64,000 nt of DNA. It comes from Labilithrix luteola. GTDB lineage: Bacteria; Myxococcota_A; Polyangia; Polyangiales; Polyangiaceae. The stretch covers positions 7,524,001 through 7,588,000 of the forward strand of contig NZ_CP012333.1 of assembly GCF_001263205.1 (NCBI RefSeq). The letters are read 5' to 3'. How positions within the stretch are numbered: the first letter of the stretch is position 1; each line of letters opens with the position of its first letter. The translations under genes and the position numbers were made by a program. The notes under the pieces are model-generated. The model did no database searches and was not told the origin of the DNA. It worked only from the letters and a program-made list of their open reading frames with translations. Positions 17,536-25,405 of the stretch are shown here, in pieces.

Positions 17536-17584
17536 GCGTGTGTCGACTGGGCACGCGCTTCTGACGGGCCTTCGTGGGGAAGGC
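17536..17584 (+). promoter_or_regulatory. putative expression platform of riboswitch 1
   Basis: Two hairpins directly follow the aptamer: GCGTG(17536-17540)/CACGC(17552-17556), then GCCTTC(17568-17573)/GAAGGC(17579-17584). Both are conserved after riboswitch 2. There is no U tract, so translational or Rho-linked control over the 165-base leader is more likely than intrinsic termination. Confidence 0.5.
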
Positions 17585-17698
17585 GTGGCAGGTCGCAACA
17601 TGACGAGTCTCGCATCTCTGGAGATCGAGCTCGTGTGTTCTCGCTCCGCTTCTCTACTCCACGACGGCTCGCTTCATCGCGGGACGAGGAGCGGCGAG

Positions 17699-18313
17699 AT
17701 GGTGACGACGAGATTCGGCTGGCGGAGCGCACTCGTGTGCCTTCCGCTCTTGGCATGCACGAGCAGTGAGAGCAATGGCTCCTCCGTGACGGACGCGGGC
17801 GCCACGAATGGCGAGGACGCTTCGACGCCGAGCACCGACAGCGGTGCGAAGCCCGACGCGAGCGAGCCCATCAAGGACGCCGGCGCTTCCGACGCGGGCG
17901 CCTCGGACGGCGAAGCCGAAGCCCCGATGACCTGCACGGGAAGCGGAGAGCTCGCGATCACGGGCAAGTACGTCGAGGCCGACGGGACCCAGCACTGGCT
18001 GACCAAGACCGCGACGGCCACTACCTACGTGCGCGTTCCGAGCGGCGCCGCCGACAACACGAGGCCGCCGACGCTCTGGAAGATCACGCGCGTCTGCTCG
18101 AACGAGAAGGCGTTCCTTGTGGCGTCGCCGACCGGCACGTTCGCACGCGTCGAATGGATGCAAGACACCAAGGGGCTCTCGCTCTGCGTTGCGGCCACCG
18201 AAATGGCGGACGAGAACGCTGCGCTGTCGGCGCCGAAGTCCGCGCCGATCACGGCCACGGGATGCAAGGGCGCGGCCTGGGCTCTCGTCACCACGAAGGC
18301 AGGTGCAAAATGA
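17699..18313 (+). CDS. B12-riboswitch-controlled lipoprotein, cassette 1
   Basis: 204 aa. Signal ending in lipobox LPLLAC, then a Ser/Asp/Ala linker to about residue 80. The C-terminal ~125 residues form a compact domain with CTGSGELAITGKYVEADGTQ, PPTLWKITRVCSNEKAFLV and a final GCKGAAWALV; its four Cys may pair. The same domain is in the paralogue at 20215. No named family recognised. ATG at 17699 has GAGGAG just upstream. The stop overlaps the next ATG by 4 bases, so this lipoprotein and the propeller-like protein are made together. I infer a corrinoid-related surface role from the riboswitch. Confidence 0.85.
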   Translation: MVTTRFGWRSALVCLPLLACTSSESNGSSVTDAGATNGEDASTPSTDSGAKPDASEPIKDAGASDAGASDGEAEAPMTCTGSGELAITGKYVEADGTQHWLTKTATATTYVRVPSGAADNTRPPTLWKITRVCSNEKAFLVASPTGTFARVEWMQDTKGLSLCVAATEMADENAALSAPKSAPITATGCKGAAWALVTTKAGAK

Positions 18314-19749
18314 AATCGATGCATCGATCCATGCGCTGGCTGACGGCCCTCCTCATGAGCGCGAGCCTCGGCGTCGTTGCCCGTGACGCACGCGCCGACG
18401 CTTACTCGGAGTACGCCACCAAGGGTTCATACAACCTGACGCTGCCGCCGCGTACGTCGGGCTTCGCTACGTTGTTCGGTACGTTCAGCCCGAACACCAA
18501 CGTCGTGATCGAGGGCTATGCACTTCGCGGGCGTCTCTTCGCCGTCGACGGCGATACGATCTGGTTGCAGAAGAACTTCGGCTCGAGCGTGTGGATGAAG
18601 GTCGCGACGGCGACCGAGAGCATGGACCCAACCTTCCTCCACATGTCGCCCAACGGTACGACGTTCGCGCTCGGCACCGGCTATGAGCAGCCGATGTACA
18701 TCGGTTCGACCACCATCTTCAGCGTGAAGAATCCGCCGAACGTCTCGAAGACTGCAGGCGTGAAGAAGATCCCGGCGAACTACTACGATGCTGCGTGGCG
18801 CGACAACCGCTACCTGTTCGTCAATGCCGGCGACTTCGTGGCGGGAAGCAAGATCTACGCAATTGACACGACGCTCGAACATCCTGAAACAGGATTCATC
18901 GACATCATTCCGGATGTCCCGGGTGCGTCAGGCAGCGTTGCGTTCGATCACGACGGCAACCTGATCACCGGCAACGGTCTTGCGTATGCAGGGACGAGCA
19001 GGACGGGCGAGGTGAAAATCTGGTCGGCGGCGGACATCACCGCTGCGCTCGCTGGAACCTCACTGCCCTACGTGACATCGGGGCATGTCCTCGCCGAATC
19101 GATCCTCAGCGCGTCGCCGCTTGGTGTCGACGGAGACGGCAACGTCTTCGTTGGCGGCGGTGATGCCTTCGGGGGAACGCACGACATGGGCTATGCCGTG
19201 CTCATCAACCACGGGGTCGTCACACGCGTGCTCGCGGGAGGAGCGCCGGTCGACGAGTCGAACGCCGCTGAGTACACGGAGATTGCGCCCGATCCGTGCC
19301 GCAACGACGACGCGACGCGCGTCCAATATGTCGATTCGCTCAAGATGCTGGTGGTGACGGCGAACATGCAGTCTCAGCCGCCGAACTGCGCGCCCTTCGA
19401 CAACAGCGGAAATTCGGGCACGGGCACCATTCAGCTCTACTTCCCGAAGGACGCGCCCGACACCGACGGCGACGGCATTCCGGACGGCGCCGACAACGCC
19501 TACCTGACGCCGAACCCTGATCAGACGGACTCGGACGGTGACGGCTTCGGCGACGTCGCGGACGCGGACTTCGACAACGACGGTGACGTCGACGAAGACG
19601 ACCTCGCGATCTTCGTCGCTGCCTTCGAAGCCGCAAAGGCGGACGCGAACTACGACAAGAACGTCGACCTCGACCAGAACGGCAAGATCGACTTCGCCGA
19701 CTTCGCCGAATTCCAGAAGCGCTGGGGCACGTCCGCCCCGTTCTACTGA
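18310..19749 (+). CDS. secreted propeller-like protein with TSP3 and dockerin-like repeats, cassette 1
   Basis: 479 aa. Signal peptide about 1-28 (cleavage near ARADAYS). Residues ~30-380 are built of strand-rich repeats (RLFAVDGDTIWLQKN, AWRDNRYLFVNAGD, SVAFDHDGNLITGNGLAYAG, PLGVDGDGNVFVGGGD) consistent with a beta-propeller. Residues 384-417 are TSP3-type calcium repeats (DTDGDGIPDGADN, DSDGDGFGD). Residues ~420-474 hold two dockerin-like calcium loops (DNDGDVDEDD, DLDQNGKIDFAD). BtuG of Bacteroides is also a secreted beta-propeller under B12 control, so corrinoid binding is the leading idea. Close paralogue of the protein at 20820. Confidence 0.85.
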   Translation: MKSMHRSMRWLTALLMSASLGVVARDARADAYSEYATKGSYNLTLPPRTSGFATLFGTFSPNTNVVIEGYALRGRLFAVDGDTIWLQKNFGSSVWMKVATATESMDPTFLHMSPNGTTFALGTGYEQPMYIGSTTIFSVKNPPNVSKTAGVKKIPANYYDAAWRDNRYLFVNAGDFVAGSKIYAIDTTLEHPETGFIDIIPDVPGASGSVAFDHDGNLITGNGLAYAGTSRTGEVKIWSAADITAALAGTSLPYVTSGHVLAESILSASPLGVDGDGNVFVGGGDAFGGTHDMGYAVLINHGVVTRVLAGGAPVDESNAAEYTEIAPDPCRNDDATRVQYVDSLKMLVVTANMQSQPPNCAPFDNSGNSGTGTIQLYFPKDAPDTDGDGIPDGADNAYLTPNPDQTDSDGDGFGDVADADFDNDGDVDEDDLAIFVAAFEAAKADANYDKNVDLDQNGKIDFADFAEFQKRWGTSAPFY

Positions 19750-19769
19750 GCGAAGAGGAGAGGAGCCGT

Positions 19770-19800
19770 CTCGGGCCTGGCGTTCACGTTCAGGCCCGAG
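19770..19800 (+). terminator. terminator-like hairpin after cassette 1
   Basis: Perfect 10-base-pair stem CTCGGGCCTG (19770-19779) / CAGGCCCGAG (19791-19800) with an 11-base loop, 20 bases after the stop codon. No U tract follows, so it may pause polymerase or protect the 3' end rather than terminate alone. Confidence 0.5.
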
Positions 19801-19814
19801 GCGCGAGTTGCGCG

Positions 19815-19843
19815 TTGACAGCTCCGCGTGCTGCGGGTAACCG
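19815..19843 (+). promoter_or_regulatory. sigma-70-type promoter of B12 cassette 2
   Basis: TTGACA at 19815-19820, 17-base spacer, TAACCG at 19838-19843, nearly identical to the promoter at 17301. The start would be about 19850, at the beginning of riboswitch 2, so cassette 2 can be transcribed independently. Confidence 0.7.
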
Positions 19844-19849
19844 AGAGGA

Positions 19850-20060
19850 CGCTATCGGTGCCTGACGGCTTCGGCTGTCGGGATTAAAAGGGAACCCCGG
19901 TGTAAGTCCGGGACTGCCCCGCAGCGGTAATCGGGAACGAACGTCACCAACGAAGCACTGGGCCAGACAGCGCCTGGGAAGCGGTGACCAGTAGGAACTC
20001 AAGCGTCGGCGGAAACGACGACACTTGAAGAGCCCGGGAGTCCGAACACCTGCCGAGAGT
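19850..20060 (+). promoter_or_regulatory. cobalamin (B12) riboswitch 2
   Basis: Same aptamer landmarks as the first: GCTATCGGTGCC, AAAAGGGAA, TAAGTCCGGGACTGCCCCGC, AGCGGTAATCGGGAACGA, CACTGGG, CTGGGAAG, and AGTCCGAACACCTGCCGAGAG at the 3' end. The peripheral arm around 20000-20035 differs in sequence from copy 1 but can still form a hairpin. It precedes the lipoprotein gene at 20215. Confidence 0.95.
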
Positions 20061-20110
20061 GCGTGTGACGATGTCGTCACGCGCTTCGGACGAGCCTTCG
20101 ACGGGAAGGC
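20061..20110 (+). promoter_or_regulatory. putative expression platform of riboswitch 2
   Basis: An 11-pair hairpin with one T-G wobble, GCGTGTGACGA/TCGTCACGCGC (20061-20084), is followed by GCCTTC/GAAGGC (20094-20110). Positions and sequences match the pair after riboswitch 1, which implies conserved function. Confidence 0.55.
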
Positions 20111-20214
20111 GCGGACGGCTCGACTCTCGTTCGATGCGTATCTCGCATCGAGCATTGAGCACCGAGCGTTCCCCGCCGCCCTTCGTGACTCGTCCACCAC
20201 GAGGAGCAAGGCGC

Positions 20215-20823
20215 ATGTTCAAGGCAGGGGTAAGACGTATCGGCGTCGGCGTGACGATGCTCGGTGCGTTGGTGTTCGCGGCGTGCGGCGGCGATACGCA
20301 GAGCTTGAATCCGCTCGACGGTGGGACGAACGCCCTCGAGGATGCGTCGGCACCAACGAAGGACGCCGGCGGCAAAGACTCAGCCGTCGAAGACGCGGGA
20401 GGCAAGGACGCGGGCGGTGACGCTGCGGTGGTGCCGCTCTCGTGCACCGGCAACTCCGCCCTCGACATCGTGGGCAATTACGTGGCGGGCGATGGCGCCC
20501 AGCACTGGATTCGCAAGACGGCGACGGCCACGACATACACGCGTGTGCCGGCAGGCAAGGCGGACAACGCCAAGCCGCCGACGCTCTGGAAGATCTCCCA
20601 GGTCTGCTCGGATCAGAAGGCCTTCATTGCCACGAGCCCGACGGGCAAGTTCGCACGCATCGACTGGACGGGCACGGCTTCGGCTCTGCAGCTCTGCGTG
20701 CCCATCGAAGAGGCCGCGAGCGTGGCAGACGTACTCGCCATCGGCGCGACCACCCCGGGTTCGCCCACGGGGTGTCAGGGCAAAGCCTGGACGACGCTGA
20801 CCGCGAAGGACGGTGGACTATGA
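20215..20823 (+). CDS. B12-riboswitch-controlled lipoprotein, cassette 2
   Basis: 202 aa, paralogue of the protein at 17699. Signal with lipobox VFAAC followed by Gly-Gly-Asp, a Lys/Asp/Gly linker (repeated EDAGGKDAGG), then the shared domain: CTGNSALDIVGNYVAGDGAQ, PPTLWKISQVCSDQKAF and TGCQGKAW. ATG at 20215 follows GAGGAGC. Stop and next start overlap as ATGA. The presence of the domain in both riboswitch cassettes, always paired with the propeller-like protein, suggests the two products form a surface complex. Confidence 0.85.
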   Translation: MFKAGVRRIGVGVTMLGALVFAACGGDTQSLNPLDGGTNALEDASAPTKDAGGKDSAVEDAGGKDAGGDAAVVPLSCTGNSALDIVGNYVAGDGAQHWIRKTATATTYTRVPAGKADNAKPPTLWKISQVCSDQKAFIATSPTGKFARIDWTGTASALQLCVPIEEAASVADVLAIGATTPGSPTGCQGKAWTTLTAKDGGL

Positions 20824-22259
20824 AGACGACCAATCGCTTCGTGCGATGGCTGAGTGCGGCGTTCCTCGTGACCAGCATCGGCACGGTGGCGCGTGATGCG
20901 AGCGCCGACGACTTCGCGGATTACTCCACGCGGCCCACCTTTGCGCTGAAGCCTCCCGTCACGACGACGCCGGGCTTCGGCACGCTGTACGGCACGTTCA
21001 GCTCGAAAACCGATGTGGTCGTCGACGGCTATACCCTCAAGGGGCGCATCTTCGCGGTCGACGGCGGAACGATCTGGTTGCAGAAGAACTACGGTGCGAG
21101 CGTCTGGGTCAAGATCGCAAGCTCGGCTCGGCACATGGACCCGAGCTTCGCGCGCGTCACGCCCGATGGAAAGACGTTCGCGATCGGTACCCAATCGGGC
21201 AGTCCGATCTTCATCGGCGCGACGAGCCTCTTCAGCGTGAAGTCCCCGCCGGAGCTCTCGACCGTCACGGGTGTGAAGTCCGTGATCGCGCAGTTCTATG
21301 ACGGCGTTTGGCGTGACAATCGATATCTGTTCATCAACGCCGGCGCCGCGAATGGCAGCACGGTTTACGCCATCGACGCGTCCCTTGCCGATCCGGCGAG
21401 TGCCTTCATCCCCATTCTTCCGGATATCCCCGGTGCGTCGAGCGGCCTGGCGTTCGACAAGTCCGGTAACTTCATCACCGGAAACGGTTACACGTACGCC
21501 GGTGACGTCTCGCGTACCGGGCAGCTGAAGATCTGGTCGGCGGCCGACATTGCCGCAGCTCTCGCAGGCACACCGCTTTCGTATCTCAACTCCGGGCACG
21601 TCCTGGCGGACTCGATTCTCAGTGCCGCGTACCTGGGCGTCGACGCGAACAACAACCTGTACGTCGGTGGCGGTGGTCGCTTCGATACGGGTGACGTTGG
21701 TTATGCCGGACTCGTCAGCGGCACTGTGATTACGCGTGTTCTCGCGGGCGGTGCTCCCGTCAACAAGGCGAGCTCGACCGAGTACACCGAGATCGCGCCC
21801 GATCCCTGCCGAAATGACGACACCACGCAGGTCACGTACGTCGAAGAGCTCAAGATGGCGATCGTGACCGCCAAGATGACGAGCAAGCCGCCGAACTGTG
21901 CCGAATTCGACGACTACGACGATCCGACCAACACGGCCGTCCAGCTCTACTTCGCGCCGGATGCACCCGACACCGACGGCGATGGCATTCCCGACGGCGC
22001 CGACAACGCGTGGCTCACGCCGAATCCGGATCAGACCGACTCCGACGGTGACGGCTTCGGTGACGTGGCGGATGCCGACTTCAACAACGACGACGTCGTC
22101 GACGACAAGGATCTCTCGATCTTCGTCGATACGTATCTCGCCACCAAGACGGACCCGAACTTCGACGCGCGTCCCGACTTCGACGGCAACGGCAAGATCG
22201 ACGACGCGGACTACGCCGTGTTCCTGAAGTACTGGGGCAAGGCAGCTCCCTTCTACTGA
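20820..22259 (+). CDS. secreted propeller-like protein with TSP3 and dockerin-like repeats, cassette 2
   Basis: 479 aa, the same length as its paralogue at 18310 and collinear along its length (RIFAVDGGTIWLQKN, VWRDNRYLFINAG, GLAFDKSGNFITGNGYTYAG, EYTEIAPDPCRNDD). Signal about 1-28 (ARDASADDFA). TSP3 repeats start at DTDGDGIPDGADN, and a C-terminal dockerin-like pair of calcium loops (DDVVDDKD, DFDGNGKIDDAD) follows. The first loop is less canonical than in copy 1. Followed after 21 bases by the gene at 22281, so transcription from riboswitch 2 probably continues. Confidence 0.85.
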   Translation: MKTTNRFVRWLSAAFLVTSIGTVARDASADDFADYSTRPTFALKPPVTTTPGFGTLYGTFSSKTDVVVDGYTLKGRIFAVDGGTIWLQKNYGASVWVKIASSARHMDPSFARVTPDGKTFAIGTQSGSPIFIGATSLFSVKSPPELSTVTGVKSVIAQFYDGVWRDNRYLFINAGAANGSTVYAIDASLADPASAFIPILPDIPGASSGLAFDKSGNFITGNGYTYAGDVSRTGQLKIWSAADIAAALAGTPLSYLNSGHVLADSILSAAYLGVDANNNLYVGGGGRFDTGDVGYAGLVSGTVITRVLAGGAPVNKASSTEYTEIAPDPCRNDDTTQVTYVEELKMAIVTAKMTSKPPNCAEFDDYDDPTNTAVQLYFAPDAPDTDGDGIPDGADNAWLTPNPDQTDSDGDGFGDVADADFNNDDVVDDKDLSIFVDTYLATKTDPNFDARPDFDGNGKIDDADYAVFLKYWGKAAPFY

Positions 22260-22280
22260 ACCAATTCGGACATTCTCTCG

Positions 22281-23087
22281 ATGCAGTACCGTTCCGCCAT
22301 TCTTCGTCGTCTTCGCGTCACCGCTGCGCTGGTCCTCGTGACCGGCGCCGTGGTGGCGGCGTGTGGCGGTAAAATCGAGAACCTCTCGCAGCCCGATGAG
22401 GCATGTCTTCTCGGTCCTTGCGATACCCCGGTGGATGGCGGCTCCGAAGACGTTGTCGTCCCGTCCGATGCCTCTCGACCGGACAGCGGTGCGGTCGATG
22501 CGTCTCGGCCGGACAGCGGAGGCGAGCTCGACGGAGGCGCATGCGCGGCCGGCCCCGGAGCGCGCTTCGCCACCTCGGTCGTCGATTGGCACTTCGGCAC
22601 CGGTCAGGATTTCAATCAAAAGACCGGTTTCCCCGAGGCCATTTTCGGCCCTCCGGATGCCAACAACCCGTTCTCGGTCGTCTCGCTCGGCAACGGCGGC
22701 TGGGTAATCGTCGCGTTCGAGGGCAATGCCATCGTCGATGGCCCGGGCGTCGACTTCACGGTCTTCGAGAATCCGCTCCCGAACTTCAAGGAGCTCGCGA
22801 CCGTCGCCGTCAGCGACGACGGCGTCACCTGGCACGAGTTTCCGTGCACCGCGATCAAAGGACCGGATTACGGGTATTGCGCCGGCGTGGGCATCGTCTA
22901 TTCGTCGCGCACGAACGGTATCGACCCGCTCGACCCCGCGGTCTCGGGCGGCGATCATTACGATCTTGCCGATCTCGGGATCACGAGAGCTCGGTACGTG
23001 CGCATCACCGACCGCGTCGACCTCGACGGTGTCGATGGCGTCTTCGATCTCGATGCCGTTGCCATCGTCAACGCCGAGTGCCCGTGA
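22281..23087 (+). CDS. surface lipoprotein of the B12-regulated locus
   Basis: 268 aa. Lipobox-like VVAAC then Gly-Gly-Lys, and a linker with two PDSG repeats. The mature domain has VVDWHFGTGQDFN, FPEAIFGPPDANNPFSVVSL, GWVIVAFEGNAIVDGPGVDF then FTVFENPLPNF, VAVSDDGVTWHEFPC, and a closing DLADLGITRARYVRITD. This layout resembles the PEP-CTERM-type or cell-surface jelly-roll proteins often found in B12-riboswitch loci of Bacteroidetes; that comparison is from memory. It starts 21 bases after the cassette-2 propeller gene and is likely in the same transcript. Confidence 0.8.
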   Translation: MQYRSAILRRLRVTAALVLVTGAVVAACGGKIENLSQPDEACLLGPCDTPVDGGSEDVVVPSDASRPDSGAVDASRPDSGGELDGGACAAGPGARFATSVVDWHFGTGQDFNQKTGFPEAIFGPPDANNPFSVVSLGNGGWVIVAFEGNAIVDGPGVDFTVFENPLPNFKELATVAVSDDGVTWHEFPCTAIKGPDYGYCAGVGIVYSSRTNGIDPLDPAVSGGDHYDLADLGITRARYVRITDRVDLDGVDGVFDLDAVAIVNAECP

Positions 23088-23172
23088 ATCACGTTTCGTG
23101 ATCGCACTCGATAAATCTTCGTTCGTAGTACCAGAATAGCCTTCTTGCGCTTCTGATTCGCGAAGCCTGGGC

Positions 23173-23197
23173 CCTTTGCGCTCGTCGAGTGCAAAGG
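23173..23197 (+). terminator. hairpin downstream of the surface lipoprotein gene
   Basis: CCTTTGC-G-CTC / GAG-T-GCAAAGG forms an 11-pair stem with a 3-base loop, 85 bases after the stop at 23087. A smaller palindrome, ATCACG-TTT-CGTGAT, lies at 23089-23103. Neither has a U tract. They may end the cassette-2 transcript. Confidence 0.4.
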
Positions 23198-23334
23198 CGA
23201 ACAAGCGTCGTGCGTCGTCGTCTCTCGTCGTTCCACCGCCTTTCGCGCGGCGGCCGCGTGACGCTCTCGGAAGTCTCGACAGTCTTCAGCGTGCTGTCGC
23301 GTGTGGGCCTTTTCCAGGATTGCGAGTTTTACCC

Positions 23335-24657
23335 ATGCGCAAAGTTCATGCACTCTTCGGCATTCTCTCGAACGTTGCACTCGTCCTTCTCGCGGGATGC
23401 GGCAGCGAGAGCGGAGCTCCCGAATCACAAGCGGCGATCGGACGAGGTGAGTCCGATTCGACTTCGAGCGACTCCTCTCCGAGCCAGCGGCAGGAGGCGC
23501 AGCGTATCGGCATCGCGGCCGATGCTCCCGATGGATTGTTCACGAGGCCGGCGAATCTCGATGCTTCGAAGTTCGACTTGCCCCGAACCACCGGCTGGAC
23601 GGAGATCAACACTCTGCCTTCGGTGACCACCGCCTACAGCTTCGCGCTCGGCGTCAACGACACCGACAGCTCCGCTCGCCTCGGCTTCATGTTCGCGGAC
23701 GTCACCTACCGCGCGTCGCTCATCGCGCAGGGCGTGCTCTGGGACGGCGGCAACAGCTACTCCGGCGCCAATGCCATCGCCATCTACAATCTCCAGGGCA
23801 CGGGCGCATCGGCGACGTGGACTCCCTATCAGGGCCGCGTCACGCCGCAGACCTACGGGTATTCGGAGCTCGTCTACGATAGCGGTAGCTCGTTCTACAC
23901 CACGAACTACAACGCCTTCGGCGGGCTCATCTCGGTCATCAAAGACGGCGGCAAAGGCGTCTGGGCCCTCACGCCCGCCTATACCGGCTCGCGCGCGCAC
24001 AGCGTGGCCTTCAACAACCACGTGCTCTACGCGCTCGCCGCCCAATCGGGTGTGGGCCTCACGCTGTCGACCACGCCGATTTCGAGCTTCGGCAATCTGA
24101 ACAATCTCTGGACGAATCTCGCGACCGTCGAGACCACCGCGTCGAACGCAACGCTTCCCAAGTTGATCAACGCGGGCGGAACGCTGGTCGGTGCGTACAT
24201 CGTTGGGGGTAACGCCAAAGTCCGCGCGACCGCGAGCCCGTCGACCGTCACCACTGCGAGCGCGTTCACGGACATCGGCGGTTGCACGGGAGCAACCAAG
24301 GTCGACGTCGCCTACGCGAACAGCCTGCTCTACGTCGGTTGTGTCAGCTCCACCGGCGTGCTCACGGTGAAGTCGGCCAACATTTCGAATCCGAGCTCGG
24401 TCAGCTGGTCGACCGTCACGACCGGCGTGTCGGGCGCGGTCAGCGACATCGATCTCTCGGGCCTCGGAACCTCGATTTCACTCGCGGTTCGTCAGGGAAC
24501 TTCGGTTCGCGTCTTCACGTCCGTGACGGATACGACGCCTTCGTACGACGAGGTGATTGCGGGCCAGTTCGACCTCCTGAATTCGTCGCAAGGCCTCGTG
24601 CTCTCGGTGTGCGATCTCGCGGGCACCACCAAGCAAGTGCGCACCTTCGTCCACTGA
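23335..24657 (+). CDS. secreted repeat lipoprotein, unknown, adjoining B12 locus
   Basis: 440 aa. Signal MRKVHALFGILSNVALVLLAGC with lipobox LAGC, then a Ser/Glu-rich linker to about residue 65. The rest is a strand-rich protein with many small residues: GLISVIKDGGKGVWALTPAY, HSVAFNNHVLYALAAQSG, KVDVAYANSLLYVGCVSSTG. It is probably a propeller-like fold. No riboswitch precedes it in the 247-base upstream gap, so B12 control would need read-through from cassette 2. No family recognised. Confidence 0.75.
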   Translation: MRKVHALFGILSNVALVLLAGCGSESGAPESQAAIGRGESDSTSSDSSPSQRQEAQRIGIAADAPDGLFTRPANLDASKFDLPRTTGWTEINTLPSVTTAYSFALGVNDTDSSARLGFMFADVTYRASLIAQGVLWDGGNSYSGANAIAIYNLQGTGASATWTPYQGRVTPQTYGYSELVYDSGSSFYTTNYNAFGGLISVIKDGGKGVWALTPAYTGSRAHSVAFNNHVLYALAAQSGVGLTLSTTPISSFGNLNNLWTNLATVETTASNATLPKLINAGGTLVGAYIVGGNAKVRATASPSTVTTASAFTDIGGCTGATKVDVAYANSLLYVGCVSSTGVLTVKSANISNPSSVSWSTVTTGVSGAVSDIDLSGLGTSISLAVRQGTSVRVFTSVTDTTPSYDEVIAGQFDLLNSSQGLVLSVCDLAGTTKQVRTFVH

Positions 24658-24659
24658 TC

Positions 24660-24726
24660 GAGTCGTTTGCTTTGGCACGGAGCGTCGCGAACGTCGACGC
24701 TCCGTCGCCAAGGCAATCGACGACTC
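24660..24726. terminator. large convergent hairpin (bidirectional terminator candidate)
   Basis: Nested complementary segments: GAGTCG (24660) with CGACTC (24721), TTGC..TTGGC with GCCAAGGCAA, and an inner perfect 10-pair CGGAGCGTCG/CGACGCTCCG. It fills the gap between two converging genes and touches the stop of the minus-strand gene. Confidence 0.6.
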
Positions 24727-25264
24727 AGAGTGCCGAAATCTGCGCCGCGGGCACGGAGACCCAACCCGGGCGAGCCGCGAGACGAGCAGCGAGCGGCCGA
24801 TAGGCCACCGAGAGAATCATGGTCCAGACAACGTCGCCGAGGAGCGTGCCACCGAAGAAGGGGACCGCAGCAACGAAGCAGGTCGTGAGGCCGCTCAGAT
24901 CGTGCGTATACGTGTGGCCGCCCACCCAAACACCGAAGTTCGAGAGGACGAAGAACACGCAGGCACCGAGCACGGCAGCGCCGATCGCGCCGCCCTTGCG
25001 TGCGCGCAGGAAGCGGCCAATCGCCGCCTGGATGACGAAGCCGCCATAGACGAACGGCGTGACCGCCGTGACGAGCGGATATCCGCGAAGGAGCGAGAGG
25101 GCAGCGTCGCCGACGAACATCGCCGCAATGACGAGCGCGCTCGCTGCCCATGGCTTCATCGTGCGGCCCGCGAAGACCGCAGTGGCTCCCACCGGGGCGA
25201 AGTTCGGCGGGTGAGGAACGACTCGGAGGACCACGCACAAGGCGACGAACAATACCGATAACAT
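24725..25264 (-). CDS. DUF6580-like membrane protein, candidate vitamin transporter component
   Basis: 179 aa, about five transmembrane helices. The start MLSVLFVALCVVLRVVPHPP with NFAPVGATAVFAG, then FVGDAALSLLRGYPL, TPFVYGGFVIQAAIG and SNFGVWVGG, matches the DUF6580 family. These small membrane proteins recur beside B12-riboswitch genes and resemble S-components of ECF vitamin transporters; this is family knowledge, not proof of function. It lies downstream of the PP-loop gene on the same strand (141-base gap) and converges with the B12 surface genes. Confidence 0.75.
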   Translation of the reverse strand: MLSVLFVALCVVLRVVPHPPNFAPVGATAVFAGRTMKPWAASALVIAAMFVGDAALSLLRGYPLVTAVTPFVYGGFVIQAAIGRFLRARKGGAIGAAVLGACVFFVLSNFGVWVGGHTYTHDLSGLTTCFVAAVPFFGGTLLGDVVWTMILSVAYRPLAARLAARPGWVSVPAAQISAL

Positions 25265-25405
25265 GCAGTCGTTCGTAAGCCAGTTTTGGCACGTATTCAA
25301 TGCGGTCGATGCGTGAAATTCATGGGTGGAGCTGCGGATTGTCATTCGCATATGACGAGCAACACGCTTGGCGTGAATTGGAGAACGCCTGCATGGCGTG
25401 CGCGT

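Noticed and set aside
20775..23204. Very long open frame (809 codons) on the minus strand across the B12 cassettes
   Set aside because: It is antisense to well-supported genes with signals and riboswitches, and its product is Arg/Asp/Val-rich as expected from a high-GC shadow frame.
23088..23334. A third cobalamin riboswitch before the gene at 23335
   Set aside because: None of the aptamer landmarks occur in this gap; only hairpins are seen.
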